NCBI GenBank assembly: GCA_911728455.2
Contig: OU452223.1
Coordinates: forward strand, 1,550,001 to 1,614,000
DNA: 64,000 nt
Direction of reading: 5' to 3'
Origin: Marthasterias glacialis
Taxonomy: Eukaryota; Echinodermata; Asteroidea; Forcipulatida; Asteriidae
The notes under the pieces: generated by a model
The model's database searches: none
What the model was told of the DNA's origin: nothing
What the model saw: the letters and a program-made list of their open reading frames with translations, nothing else
Program-made: the position numbers and the translations under genes
Shown: in pieces, positions 49,353-63,500 of the stretch
Numbering within the stretch: the stretch's first letter is position 1
Layout: each line of letters opens with the position of its first letter

Positions 49353-50488
49353 GAGCTGTGGGATAAACAGGGAGGATGCCAGCGACTGCGGAGTGAGGAC
49401 ACCCTGAAAATGGCCAGTACATACGGCCATGGTGTGTGTACGTGAACAATAGCCAAGGCTGATACGTGTGTGCTGGACCGTAGCCACAACAAAAAAAAAA
49501 AAAAAAAAAAAAGCCGAAAAAAGAAGTCGGCAGCGCCACTGCCAATAACTCCAAAAATAATAGGGCTAGAGAGAAATTTCTTGTACCTGGAGTTAGCTGC
49601 CATAGTCCTGCATCCGAAAATTGGGTTTTCCTGGCCAGCCAGGGCCAACTTCCGCCTTGAAACGACCAAGGAGCGGGGCTACTCAGAATGCGCTTCAAAC
49701 GCATGTCTAATGGCACTTTTGTACACGAAGCTGTAACAGAGTGAAAACAAGACTTAGCAACGACTCTATCTCCCAAAGTATTGGCGGGAAACTAACAAGT
49801 TTGACACTGTTGGAAAGCCCTGCTCATGGGCTTTCCGAAAATACCGGTCTTGGAGCTGTGGGATAAACAGGGAGGATGCCAGGAACTGCGGAGTGAGGAC
49901 ACCCTGAAAATGGCCAGTACATACGGCCATGGTGTGTGTACGTGAACAATAGCCAAGGCTGCTACGTGTGTGCTGGACCGAAGCCAGCAAAAAAATTAAT
50001 AAATAAATAAACGCCGAAAAAAGAAGTCGGCAGCGCCACTGCCAATAACTCCAAAAATAATAGGGCTAGAGAAAAAATTTCTTGTACCTGGACTTAGCTG
50101 CCATTGTCCTGCATCCGAAAATCGGGTTTTCCTGGCCAGCCAGGGCCAACTTCCGCCTTGAAACGACCAGGGAGCGGGGCTACTCAGAATGCGCTTCAAA
50201 CGCATGTCTAATGGCACTTTTGTACACGAAGCTGTAACAGAGTGAAAACAAGACTTAGCAACGACTCTATCTCCCAAAGTATTGGCGGGAAACTAACAAG
50301 TTTGACACTGTTGGAAAGCCCTGCTCATGGGCTTTCCGAAAATACCGGTCTTGGAGCTGTGGGATAAACAGGGAGGATGGCAGCGACTGAGGAGTGAGGA
50401 CACCCTGAAAATGGCCAGTACATACGGCCATGGTGTGTGTACGTGAACAATAGCCAAGGCTGCTACGTGTGTGCTGGACCGAAGCCAG

Positions 50489-50519
<31 letters not shown>

Positions 50520-50773
50520 GCCGAAAAAAGAAGTCGGCAGCGCCACTGCCAATAACTCCAAAAATAATAGGGCTAGAGAGAAATTTCTTGTACCTGGAGT
50601 TAGCTGCCATAGTCCTGCATCCGAAAATTGGGTTTTTTCTGGCCAGCCAGGGCCAACTTCCGCCTTGAAACGACCAGGGAGCGGGGCTACTCAGAATGCG
50701 CTTCAAACGCATGTCTAATGGCACTTTTGTACACGAAGCTGTAACAGAGTGAAAACAAGACTTAGCAACGACT

Positions 50774-53700
50774 CTATCTCCAAAAGTATTGGCGGGAACC
50801 TAACAAGTTTGACACTGTTGGAAAGCCCTGCTCATGGGCTTTCCGAAAATACCGGTCTTGGAGCTGTGTGATAAACAGGGAGGATGCCAGTGACTGCGGA
50901 GTGAGGACACCCTGAAAATGGCCGGTACATACGGCCATGGTGTGTGTACGTGAACAATAGCCAAGGCTGCCAAGTGTGTGCTGGACCGAAGCCAGCAAAA
51001 AAATAAATAAATAAATAAACGCCGAAAAAAGAAGTCGGCAGCGCCACTGCCAATAACTCCAAAAATAATACGGCTAGAGAGAAATTTCTTGTACCTGGAC
51101 TTAGCTGCCATTGTCCTGCATCCGAAAATCGGGTTTTCCTGGCCAGCCAGGGCCAACTTCCGCCTTGAAACGACCAGGGAGCGGGGCTACTCAGAATGCG
51201 CTTCAAACGCATGTCTAATGGCACTTTTGTACACGAAGCTGTAACAGAGTGAAAACAAGACTTAGCAACGACTCTATCTCCCAAAGTATTGGCGGGAAAC
51301 TAACAAGTTTGACACTGTTGGAAAGCCCTGCTCATGGGCTTTCCGAAAATACCGGTCTTGGAGATGTGGGATAAACAGGGAGGATGACAGCGACTGCGGA
51401 GTGAGGACACCCTGAAAATGGCCAGTACATACGGCCATGGTGTGTGTACGTGAACAATAGCCAAGGCTGCTACGTGTGTGCTGGACCGAAGCCAGCAAAA
51501 AAAAAAAAAAAAAAAAAAAAAACGCCGAAAAAAGAAGTCGGCAGCGCCACTGCCAATAACTCCAAAAATAATAGGGCTAGAGAGAAATTTCTTGTACTTG
51601 GAGTTAGCTGCCATAGTCCTGCATCCGAAAATTGGGTTTTCCTGGCCAGCCAGGGCCAACTTCCGCCTTGAAACGACCAGGGAGCGGGGCTACTCAGAAT
51701 GCGCTTCAAACGCATGTCTAATGGCACTTTTGTACACGAAGCTGTAACAGAGTGAAAACAAGACTTAGCAACGACTCTATCTCCCAAAGTATTGGCGGGA
51801 AACTAACAAGTTTGACACTGTTGGAAAGCCCTGCTCATGGGCTTTCCGAAAATACCGGTCTTGGAGCTGTGGGATAAACAGGGAGGATGCCAGCGACTGC
51901 GGAGTTAGGACACCCTGAAAATGGCCAGTACATACGGCCATGGTGTGTGTACGTGAACAATAGCCAAGGCTGCTACGTGTGTGCTGGACCGAAGCCAGCA
52001 AAAAAAAAAAAAAAAAAAAAAAAATGCCGAAAAAAGAAGTCGGCAGCGCCACTGCCAATAACTCCAAAAATAATAGGGCTAGAGAGAAATTTCTTGTACC
52101 TGGAGTTAGCTGCCATAGTCCTGCATCCGAAAATTGTGTTTTCCTGGCCAGCCAGGGCCAACTTCCGCCTTGAAACGACCAGGGAGCGGGGCTACTCAGA
52201 ATGCGCTTCAAACGCATGTCTAATGGCACTTTTGTACACGAAGCTGTAACAGAGTGAAAACAAGACTTAGCAACGACTCTATCTCCCAAAGTATTGGCGG
52301 GAACCTAACAAGTTTGACACTGTTGGAAAGCCCTGCTCATGGGCTTTCCGAAAATACCGGTCTTGGAGCTGTGTGATAAACAGGGAGGATGCCAGTGACT
52401 GCGGAGTGAGGACACCCTGAAAATGGCCGGTACATACGGCCATGGTGTGTGTACGTGAACAATAGCCAAGGCTGCTAAGTGTGTGCTGGACCGAAGCCAG
52501 CAAAAAAATAAATAAATAAATAAACGCCGAAAAAAGAAGTCGGCAGCGCCACTGCCAATAACTCCAAAAATAACACGGCTAGAGAGAAATTTCTTGTACC
52601 TGGACTTAGCTGCCATTGTCCTGCATCCGAAAATCGGGTTTTCCTGGCCAGCCAGGGCCAACTTCCGCCTTGAAACGACCAGGGAGCGGGGCTACTCAGA
52701 ATGCGCTTCAAACGCATGTCTAATGGCACTTTTGTACACGAAGCTGTAACAGAGTGAAAACAAGACTTAGCAACGACTCTATCTCCCAAAGTATTGGCGG
52801 GAAACTAACAAGTTTGACACTGTTGGAAAGCCCTGCTCATGGGCTTTCCGAAAATACCGGTCTTGGAGCTGTGTGATAAACAGGGAGGATGCCAGTGACT
52901 GCGGAGTGAGGACACCCTGAAAATGGCCGGTACATACGGCCATGGTGTGTGTACGTGAACAATAGCCAAGGCTGCCAAGTGTGTGCTGGACCGAAGCCAG
53001 CAAAAAAATAAATAAATAAATAAACGCCGAAAAAAGAAGTCGGCAGCGCCACTGCCAATAACTCCAAAAATAACACGGCTAGAGAGAAATTTCTTGTACC
53101 TGGACTTAGCTGCCATTGTCCTGCATCCGAAAATCGGGTTTTCCTGGCCAGCCAGGGCCAACTTCCGCCTTGAAACGACCAGGGAGCGGGGCTACTCAGA
53201 ATGCGCTTCAAACGCATGTCTAATGGCACTTTTGTACACGAAGCTGTAACAGAGTGAAAACAAGACTTAGCAACGACTCTATCTCCCAAAGTATTGGCGG
53301 GAAACTAACAAGTTTAACACTGTTGGAAAGCCCTGCTCATGGGCTTTCCGAAAATACCGGTCTTGGAGATGTGGGATAAACAGGGAGGATGACAGCGACT
53401 GCGGAGTGAGGACACCCTGAAAATGGCCAGTACATACGGCCATGGTGTGTGTACGTGAACAATAGCCAAGGCTGCTACGTGTGTGCTGGACCGAAGCCAG
53501 CAAAAAAAAAAAAAAAAAAAAAAAAAATGCCGAAAAAAGAAGTCGGCAGCGCCACTGCCAATAACTCCAAAAATAATAGGGCTAGAGAGAAATTTCTTGT
53601 ACCTGGAGTTAGCTGCCATAGTCCTGCATCCGAAAATTGTGTTTTCCTGGCCAGCCAGGGCCAACTTCCGCCTTGAAACGACCAGGGAGCGGGGCTACTC

Positions 53701-53781
53701 AGAATGCGCTTCAAACGCATGTCTAATGGCACTTTTGTACACGAAGCTGTAACAGAGTGAAAACAAGACTTAGCAACGACT
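50774..53781. repeat. Mosaic block with 500- and 2005-bp relations
   Basis: Monomers start at 50774, 51274, 51777, 52279, 52779 and 53279. 52279 and 52779 are adjacent near-duplicates (ATAACACGGC, AGTGACTGC, CTAAGTG or CCAAGTG). 50774-51500 matches 52779-53500 at a 2005-bp offset. GAGATGTGGG with GATGACAG appears at 51274 and 53279. The poly-A run ends AATGCCG at 51777 and 53279. The monomer at 53279 combines marks from two neighbours. Confidence 0.75.
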
Positions 53782-55784
53782 CTATCTCCCGCAGTATTGG
53801 CGGGAAACTAACAAGTTTGACACTTTTGGAAAGCCCTGCTCATGGGCTTTCTGAAAATACCGGTCTTGGAGCTGTGTGATAAACAGGGAGGATGCCAGTG
53901 ACTGCGGAGTGAGGACACCCTGAAAATGGCCGGTACATACGGCCATGGTGTGTGTACGTGAACAATAGCCAAGGCTGCTAAGTGTGTGCTGGACCGAAGC
54001 CAGCAAAAAAATAAATAAATAAATAAACGCCGAAAAAAGAAGTCGGCAGCGCCACTGCCAATAACTCCAAAAATAACACGGCTAGAGAGAAATTTCTTGT
54101 ACCTGGACTTAGCTGCCATTGTCCTGCATCCGAAAATCGGGTTTTCCTGGCCAGCCAGGGCCAACTTCCGCCTTGAAACGACCAGGGAGCGGGGCTACTC
54201 AGAATGCGCTTCAAACGCATGTCTAATGGCACTTTTGTACACGAAGCTGTAACAGAGTGAAAACAAGACTTAGCAACGACTCTATCTCCCAAAGTATTAG
54301 CGGGAAACTAACAAGTTTGACACTGTTGGAAAGCCCTGCTCATGGGCTTTCCGAAAATACCGGTCTTGGAGATGTGGGATAAACAGGGAGGATGACAGCG
54401 ACTGCGGAGTGAGGACACCCTGAAAATGGCCAGTACATACGGCCATGGTGTGTGTACGTGAACAATAGCCAAGGCTGCTACGTGTGTGCTGGACCGAAGC
54501 CAGCAAAAAAAAAAAAAAAAAAAAAAAAAACGCCGAAAAAAGAAGTCGGCAGCGCCACTGCCAATAACTCCAAAAATAATAGGGCTAGAGAGAAATTTCT
54601 TGTACCTGGAGTTAGCTGCCATAGTCCTGCATCCGAAAATTGTGTTTTCCTGGCCAGCCAGGGCCAACTTCCGCCTTGAAACGACCAGGGAGCGGGGCTA
54701 CTCAGAATGCGCTTCAAACGCATGTCTAATGGCACTTTTGTACACGAAGCTGTAACAGAGTGAAAACAAGACTTAGCAACGACTCTATCTCCCAAAGTAT
54801 TGGCGGGAACCTAACAAGTTTGACACTGTTGGAAAGCCCTGCTCATGGGCTTTCCGAAAATACCGGTCTTGGAGCTGTGTGATAAACAGGGAGGATGCCA
54901 GTGACTGCGGAGTGAGGACACCCTGAAAATGGCCGGTACATACGGCCATGGTGTGTGTACGTGAACAATAGCCAAGGCTGCTAAGTGTGTGCTGGACCGA
55001 AGCCAGCAAAAAAATAAATAAATAAATAAACGCCGAAAAAAGAAGTCGGCAGCGCCACTGCCAATAACTCCAAAAATAACACGGCTAGAGAGAAATTTCT
55101 TGTACCTGGACTTAGCTGCCATTGTCCTGCATCCGAAAATCGGGTTTTCCTGGCCAGCCAGGGCCAACTTCCGCCTTGAAACGACCAGGGAGCGGGGCTA
55201 CTCAGAATGCGCTTCAAACGCATGTCTAATGGCACTTTTGTACACGAAGCTGTAACAGAGTGAAAACAAGACTTAGCAACGACTCTATCTCCCAAAGTAT
55301 TGGCGGGAAACTAACAAGTTTGACACTGTTGGAAAGCCCTGCTCATGGGCTTTCCGAAAATACCGGTCTTGGAGATGTGGGATAAACAGGGAGGATGACA
55401 GCGACTGCGGAGTGAGGACACCCTGAAAATGGCCAGTACATACGGCCATGGTGTGTGTACGTGAACAATAGCCAAGGCTGCTACGTGTGTGCTGGACCGA
55501 AGCCAGCAAAAAAATTAATAAATAAATAAACGCCGAAAAAAGAAGTCGGCAGCGCCACTGCCAATAACTCCAAAAATAATAGGGCTAGAGAAAAATTTCT
55601 TGTACCTGGAGTTAGCTGCCATTGTCCTGCATCCGAAAATCGGGTTTTCCTGGCCAGCCAGGGCCAACTTCCGCCGTGAAACGACCAGGGAGCGGGGCTA
55701 CTCAGAATGCGCTTCAAACGCATGTCTAATGGCACTTTTGTACACGAAGCTGTAACAGAGTGAAAACAAGACTTAGCAACGACT
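53782..55784. repeat. Dimeric higher-order repeat, about 1003-bp period
   Basis: Monomers at 53782 and 54785 (ATAACACGGC, AGTGACTGC, CTAAGTG) alternate with monomers at 54285 and 55285 (GAGATGTGGG, GATGACAG). The 53782 copy differs by carrying the CCGC hairpin and GACACTTTTGG, otherwise typical of octamer member 8. The second members differ in tract type: poly-A at 54285 and TAAA-type at 55285. Confidence 0.75.
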
Positions 55785-56003
55785 CTATCTCCCACAGAAT
55801 TGGCGGGAAACTAACAAGTTTGACACTGTTGGAAAGCCCTGCTCATGGGCTTTCCGAAAATACCGGTCTTGAAGCAGTGGGATAAACAGGGAGGATGCCA
55901 GCGACTGCGGAGTGAGGACACCCTGAAAATGGCCAGTACATACGGCCATGGTGTGTGTACGTGAACAATAGCCAAGGCTGCTACGTGTGTGCTGGACCGA
56001 AGC

Positions 56004-56034
<31 letters not shown>

Positions 56035-57007
56035 CGCCGAAAAAAGAAGTCGGCAGCGCCACTGCCAATAACTCCAAAAATAATAGGGCTAGAGAGAAAT
56101 TTCTTGTACCTGGAGTTAGCTGCCATAGTCCTGCATCCGAAAATTGTGTTTTCCTGGCCAGCCAGGGCCAACTTCCGCCTTGAAACGACCAGGGAGCGGG
56201 GCTACTCAGAATGTGCTTCAAACGCATGTCTAATGGCACTTTTGTACACGAAGCTGTAACAGAGTGAAAACAAGACTTAGCAACGACTCTATCTCCCAAA
56301 GTATTGGCGGGAAACTAACAAGTTTGACACTGTTGGAAAGCCCTGCTCATGGGCTTTCCGAAAGTACTGGTTTTGGAGCTGTGGGATAAACAGGGAAGAT
56401 GCCAGGGACTGCGGAGTGAGGACACCCTGAAAATGGCCAGTACATACGGCCATGGTGTGTGTACGTGAACAATAGCCAAGGCTGCTAAGTGTGTGCTGGA
56501 CCGAAGCCAGCAAAAAAATGAATAAATAAATAAACGCCGAAAAAAGAAGTCGGCAGCGCCACTGCCAATAACTCCAAAAATAATACGGCTAGAGAGAAAT
56601 TTCTTGTACCTGGACTTAGCTGCCATTGTCCTGCATCCGAAAATCGGGTTTTCCTGGCCAGCCAGGGCCAACTTCCGCCTTGAAACGACCAGGGAGCGGG
56701 GCTACTCAGAATGCGCTTCAAACGCATGTCTAATGGCACTTTTGTACACGAAGCTGTAACAGAGTGAAAACAAGACTTAGCAACGACTCTATCTCCCAAA
56801 GTATTGGCGGGAAACTAACAAGTTTGACACTGTTGGAAAGCCCTGCTCATGGGCTTTCCGAAAATACCGGTCTTGGAGATGTGGAATAAACAGGGAGGAT
56901 GACAGCGACTGCGGAGTGAGGACACCCTGAAAATGGCCAGTACATACGGCCATGGTGTGTGTACGTGAACAATAGCCAAGGCTGCTACGTGTGTGCTGGA
57001 CCGAAGC

Positions 57008-57038
<31 letters not shown>

Positions 57039-57511
57039 CGCCGAAAAAAGAAGTCGGCAGCGCCACTGCCAATAACTCCAAAAATAATAGGGCTAGAGAG
57101 AAATTTCTTGTACTTGGAGTTAGCTGCCATAGTCCTGCATCCGAAAATTGGGTTTTCCTGGCCAGCCAGGGCCAACTTCCGCCTTGAAACGACCAGGGAG
57201 CGGGGCTACTCAGAATGCGCTTCAAACGCATGTCTAATGGCACTTTTGTACACGAAGCTGTAACAGAGTGAAAACAAGACTTAGCAACGACTCTATCTCC
57301 CAAAGTATTGGCGGGAAACTAACAAGTTTGACACTGTTGGAAAGCCCTGCTCATGGGCTTTCCGAAAATACTGGTCTTGGAGCTGTGGGATAAACAGGGA
57401 GGATGCCAGCGACTGCGGAGTGAGGACACCCTGAAAATGGCCAGTACATACGGCCATGGTGTGTGTACGTGAACAATAGCCAAGGCTGCTACGTGTGTGC
57501 TGGACCGAAGC

Positions 57512-57546
<35 letters not shown>

Positions 57547-60302
57547 GCCGAAAAAAGAAGTCGGCAGCGCCACTGCCAATAACTCCAAAAATAATAGGGC
57601 TAGAGAGAAATTTCTTGTACTTGGAGTTAGCTGCCATAGTCCTGCATCCGAAAATTGTGTTTTCCTGGCCAGCCAGGGCCAACTTCCGCCTTGAAACGAC
57701 CAGGGAGCGGGGCTACTCAGAATGCGCTTCAAACGCATGTCTAATGGCACTTTTGTACACGAAGCTGTAACAGAGTGAAAACAAGACTTAGCAACGACTC
57801 TATCTCCCAAAGAATTGGCGGGAAACTAACAAGTTTGACACTGTTGGAAAGCCCTGCTCATGGGCTTTCCGAAAATACCGGTCTTGAAGCAGTGGGATAA
57901 ACAGGGAGGATGCCAACGACTGCGGAGTGAGGACACCCTGAAAATGGCCAGTACATACGGCCATGGTGTGTGTACGTGAACAATAGCCAAGGCTGCTACG
58001 TGTGTGCTGGACCGAAGCCAGCAAAAAAAAAACAAAACAAAAAAAAAACGCCGAAAAAAGAAGTCGGCAGCGCCACTGCCAATAACTCCAAAAATAATAG
58101 GGCTAGAGAGAAATTTCTTGTACCTGGAGTTAGCTGCCATAGTCCTGCATCCGAAAATTGGGTTTTCCCGGCCAGCCAGGGCCAACTTCCGCCTTGAAAC
58201 GACCAGGGAGCGGGGCTACTCAGAATGCGCTTCAAACGCATGTCTAATGGCACTTTTGTACACGAAGCTGTAACAGAGTGAAAACAAGACTTAGCAACGA
58301 CTCTATCTCCCAAAGTATTGGCGGGAAACTAACAAGTTTGACACTGTTGGAAAGCCCTGCTCATGGGCTTTCCGAAAATACCGGTCTTGGAGCTGTGGGA
58401 TAAACAGGGAGGATGCCAGCGACTGCGGAGTGAGGACACCCTGAAAATGGCCAGTACATACTGCCATGGTGTGTGTACGTGAACAATAGCCAAGGCTGCT
58501 ACGTGTGTGCTGGACCGAAGCCAGCAAAAAAATTAATAAATAAATAAACGCCGAAAAAAGAAGTCGGCAGCGCCACTGCCAATAACTCCAAAAATAATAG
58601 GGCTAGAGAAAAATTTCTTGTACCTGGAGTTAGCTGCCATTGTCCTGCATCCGAAAATCGGGTTTTCCTGGCCAGCCAGGGCCAACTTCCGCCTTGAAAC
58701 GACCAGGGAGCGGGGCTACTCAGAATGCGCTTCAAACGCATGTCTAATGGCACTTTTGTACACGAAGCTGTAACAGAGTGAAAACAAGACTTAGCAACGA
58801 CTCTATCTCCCAAAGAATTGGCGGGAAACTAACAAGTTTGACACTGTTGGAAAGCCCTGCTCATGGGCTTTCCGAAAATACCAGTCTTGGAGCAGTGGGA
58901 TAAACAGGGAGGATGCCAGCGACTGCGGAGTGAGGACACCCTGAAAATGGCCAGTACATACGGCCATGGTGTGTGTACGTGAACAATAGCCAAGGCTGCT
59001 ACGTGTGTGCTGGACCGAAGCCAGCAAAAAAATTAATAAATAAATAAACGCCGAAAAAAGAAGTCGGCAGCGCCACTGCCAATAACTCCAAAAATAATAG
59101 GGCTAGAGAGAAATTTCTTGTACCTGGAGTTAGCTGCCATTGTCCTGCATCCGTAAATCGGGTTTTCCTGGCCAGCCAGGGCCAACTTCCGCCTTGAAAC
59201 GACCAGGGAGCGGGGCTACTCAGAATGCGCTTCAAACGCATGTCTAATGGCACTTTTGTACACGAAGCTGTAACAGAGTGAAAACAAGACTTAGCAACGA
59301 CTCTATCTCCCAAAGAATTGGCGGGAAACTAACAAGTTTGACACTGTTGGAAAGCCCTGCTCATGGGCTTTCCGAAAATACCAGTCTTGGAGCAGTGGGA
59401 TAAACAGGGAGGATGCCAGCGACTGCGGAGTGAGGACACCCTGAAAATGGCCAGTACATACGGCCATGGTGTGTGTACGTGAACAATAGCCAAGGCTGCT
59501 ACGTGTGTGCTGGACCGAAGCCAGCAAAAAAATTAATAAATAAATAAACGCCGAAAAAAGAAGTCGGCAGCGCCAGTGCCAATAACTCCAAAAATAATAG
59601 GGCTAGAGAGAAATTTCTTGTACCTGGAGTTAGCTGCCATTGTCCTGCATCCGAAAATCGGGTTTTCCTGGCCAGCCAGGGCCAACTTCCGCCTTGAAAC
59701 GACCAGGGAGCGGGGCTACTCAGAATGCGCTTCAAACGCATGTCTAATGGCACTTTTGTACACGAAGCTGTAACAGAGTGAAAACAAGACTTAGCAACGA
59801 CTCTCTCTCCCAAAGTATTGGCGGGAAACTAACAAGTTTGACACTGTTGGAAAGCCCTGCTCATGGGCTTTCCGGAAATACCGGTCTTGGAGCTGTGTGA
59901 TAAACAGGGAGGATGCCAGGGACTGCGGAGTGAGGACACCCTGAAAATGGCCAGTACATACGGCCATGGTGTGTGTACGTGAACAATAGCCAAGGCTGCT
60001 ACGTGTGTGCTGGACCGAAGCCAGCAAAAAAATTAATAAATAAATAAACGCCGAAAAAAGAAGTCGGCAGCGCCACTGCCAATAACTCCAAAAATAATAG
60101 GGCTAGAGAGAAATTTCTTGTACCTGGAGTTAGCTGCCATTGTCCTGCATCCGAAAATCGGGTTTTCCTGGCCAGCCAGGGCCAACTTCCGCCTTGAAAC
60201 GACCAGGGAGCGGGGCTACTCAGAATGCGCTTCAAACGCATGTCTAATGGCACTTTTGTACACGAAGCTGTAACAGAGTGAAAACAAGACTTAGCAACGA
60301 CT
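55785..60302. repeat. Right-hand field with GAATTGG and GCAGTGGG variants
   Basis: Anchors run at 55785, 56289, 56789, 57293, 57800, 58303, 58803, 59303 and 59803. Marks seen only near this end include AGAATTGGCGGG (about 55796, 57811, 58814, 59314), AGCAGTGGGATA and ATTGTGTTTTCC. Monomers at 58803 and 59303 are adjacent duplicates with ACCAGTCTTGG. The tract near 58023 is interrupted by C residues (AACAAAACAA). Confidence 0.75.
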
Positions 60303-60521
60303 CTCTCTCCCAAAGTATTGGCGGGAAACTAACAAGTTTGACACTGTTGGAAAGCCCTGCTCATGGGCTTTCCGGAAATACCGGTCTTGGAGCTGTGTGA
60401 TAAACAGGGAGGATGCCAGGGACTGCGGAGTGAGGACACCCTGAAAATGGCCGGTACATACGGCCATGGTGTGTGTACGTGAACAATAGCCAAGGCTGCT
60501 ACGTGTGTGCTGGACCGAAGC

Positions 60522-60552
<31 letters not shown>

Positions 60553-63500
60553 CGCCGAAAAAAGAAGTCGGCAGCGCCACTGCCAATAACTCAAAAAATA
60601 ATAGGGCTAGAGAGTAATTTCTTGTACCTGGAGTTAGCTGCCATAGTCCTGCATCCGAAAATTGTGTTTTCCTGGCCAGCCAGGGCCAACTTCCGCCTTG
60701 AAACGACCAGGGAGCGGGGCTACTCAGAATGCGCTTCAAACGCATGTCTAATGGCACTTTTGTACACGAAGCTGTAACAGAGTGATAACAAGACTTAGCA
60801 ACGACTCTATCTCCCAAAGTATTGGCGGGAAACTAACAAGTTTGACACTGTTGGAAAGCCCTGCTCATGGGCTTTCCGAAAAAACCGGTCTTGGAGATGT
60901 GGGATAAACAGGGAGGATGCCAGCGACTGCGGAGTGAGGACACCCTGAAAATGGCCAGTACATACGGCCATGGTGTGTGTACGTGAACAATAGCCAAGGC
61001 TGCTACGTGTGTGCTGGACCGAAGCCAGCAAAAAAAAAAAAAAAAAAAAAAAAAACGCCGAAAAAAGAAGTGGGCAGCGCCACTGCCAATAACTCCAAAA
61101 ATAATAGGGCTAGAGAGAAATTTCTTGTACCTGGAGTTAGCTGCCATAGTCCTGCATCCGAAAATTGTGTTTTCCTGGCCAGCCAGGGCCAACTTCCGCC
61201 TTGAAACGACCAGGGAGCGGGGCTACTCAGAATGCGCTTCAAACGCATGTCTAATGGCACTTTTGTACACGAAGCTGTAACAGAGTGAAAACAAGACTTA
61301 GCAACGACTCTATCTCCCAAAGTATTGGCGGGCAACTAACAGGTTTGACACTGTTGGAAAGCCCTGCTCATGGGCTTTCCGAAAATACCGGTCTTGGAGC
61401 AGTGGGATAAACAGGGAGGATGCCAGGGACTGCGGAGTGAGGACACCCTGAAAATGGCCAGTACATACGGCCATGGTGTGTGTACGTGAACAATAGCCAA
61501 GGCTGCTACGTGTGTGCTGGACCGAAGCCAGCAAAAAAATTAATAAATAAATAAACGCCGAAAAAAGAAGTCGGCAGCGCCACTGCCAATAACTCCAAAA
61601 ATAATAGGGCTAGAGAAAAATTTCTTGTACCTGGAGTTAGCTGCCATTGTCCTGCATCCGAAAATCGGGTTTTCCTGGCCAGACAGGGCCAACTTCCGCC
61701 TTGAAACGACCAGGGAGCGGGGCTACTCAGAATGCGCTTCAAACGCATGTCTAATGGCACTTTTGTACACGAAGCTGTAACAGAGTGAAAACAAGACTTA
61801 GCAACGACTCTATCTCCCAAAGAATTGGCGGGAAACTAACAAGTTTGACACTGTTGGAAAGCCCTGCTCATGGGCTTTCCGAAAATACCGGTCTTGGAGC
61901 AGTGGGATAAACAGGGAGGATGCCAGCGACTGCGGAGTGAGGACACCCTGAAAATGGCCAGTACATACGGCCATGGTGTGTGTACGTGAACAATAGCCAA
62001 GGCTGCTACGTGTGTGCTGGACCGAAGCCAGCAAAAAAATTAATAAATAAATAAACGCCGAAAAAAGAAGTCGGCAGCGCCACTGCCAATAACTCCAAAA
62101 ATAATAGGGCTAGAGAAAAATTTCTTGTACCTGGAGTTAGCTGCCATTGTCCTGCATCCGAAAATCGGGTTTTCCTGGCCAGCCAGGGCCAACTTCCGCC
62201 TTGAAACGACCAGGGAGCGGGGCTACTCAGAATGCGCTTCAAACGCATGTCTAATGGCACTTTTGTACACGAAGCTGTAACAGAGTGAAAACAAGACTTA
62301 GCAACGACTCTCTCTCCCAAAGTATTGGCGGGAAACTAACAAGTTTGACACTGTTGGAAAGCCCTGCTCATGGGCTTTCCGGAAATACCGGTCTTGGAGC
62401 TGTGTGATAAACAGGGAGGATGCCAGGGACTGCGGAGTGAGGACACCCTGAAAATGGCCGGTACATACGGCCATGGTGTGTGTACGTGAACAATAGCCAA
62501 GGCTGCTACGTGTGTGCTGGACCAAAGCCAGCAAAAAAATAAATAAATAAATAAACGCCGAAAAAAGAAGTCGGCAGCGCCACTGCCAATAACTCCAAAA
62601 AATAATACGGCTAGAGAGAAATTTCTTGTACCTGGACTTAGCTGCCATTGTCCTGCATCCGAAAATCGGGTTTTCCTGTTCAGCCAGGGCCAACTTCCGC
62701 CTTGAAACGACCAGGGAGCAGGGCTACTCAGAATGCGCTTCAAACGCATGTCTAATGGCACTTTTGTACACGAAGCTGTAACAGAGTGAAAACAAGTCTT
62801 AGCAACGACTCTATCTCCCAAAGTATAGGCGGGAAACTAACAAGTTTGACACTGTTGGAAAGCCCTGCTCATGGGCTTTCCGAAAATACCGGTCTTGGAG
62901 CTGTGGGATAAAAAGGGAGGATGCCAGGGTCTGCGGAGTGAGGACACCCTGAAAATGGCCAGTACATAGGGCCATGGTGTGTGTACGTGAACAATAGCCA
63001 AGGCTGCTACGTGTGTGCTGGACCGAAGCCAGCAAAAAAATTAATAAATAAATAAACGCCGAAAAAAGAAGTCGGCAGCGCCACTGCCAATAACTCCAAA
63101 AATAATAGGGCTAGAGAAAAATTTCTTGTACCTGGACTTAGCTGCCATTGTCCTGCATCCGAAAATCGGGTTTTCCTGGCCAGCCAGGGCCAACTTCCGC
63201 CTTGAAACGACCAGGGAGCAGGGCTACTCAGAATGCGCTTCAAACGCATGTCTAATGGCACTTTTGTACACGAAGGTGTAACAGAGTGAAAACAAGACTT
63301 AGCAACGACTCTATCTCCCAAAGAATTGGCGGGAAACTAACAAGTTTGACACTGTTGGAAAGCCCTGCTCATGGGCTTTCCGAAAATACCGGTCTTGGAG
63401 CTGTGGGATAAACAGGGAGGATGCCAGCGACTGCGGAGTGAGGACACCCTGAAAATGGCCAGTACATACGGCCATGGTGTGTGTACGTGAACAATAGCCA

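Larger units (their letters stand above)
45355..50773. repeat. Irregular block with deleted monomers
   Basis: Anchors are at 45355, 45858, 46358, 46781, 47280, 47781, 48281, 48785, 49275, 49766 and about 50267. No regular higher-order period is evident. Short monomers reflect the deletions described separately. The monomer at 46781 has a unique tract with AATAAGTAATAAA near 47014, and the one at 47781 has AAATGAAGGCCG near 48021. Confidence 0.7.

Noticed and set aside
50387-50410. Hammerhead-ribozyme-like core CTGAGGA followed by GAAA
   Set aside because: Only this monomer has CTGA; the others read CTGC, which lacks an essential core base. The intervening bases do not form a proper stem II, and the required third stem is not seen.
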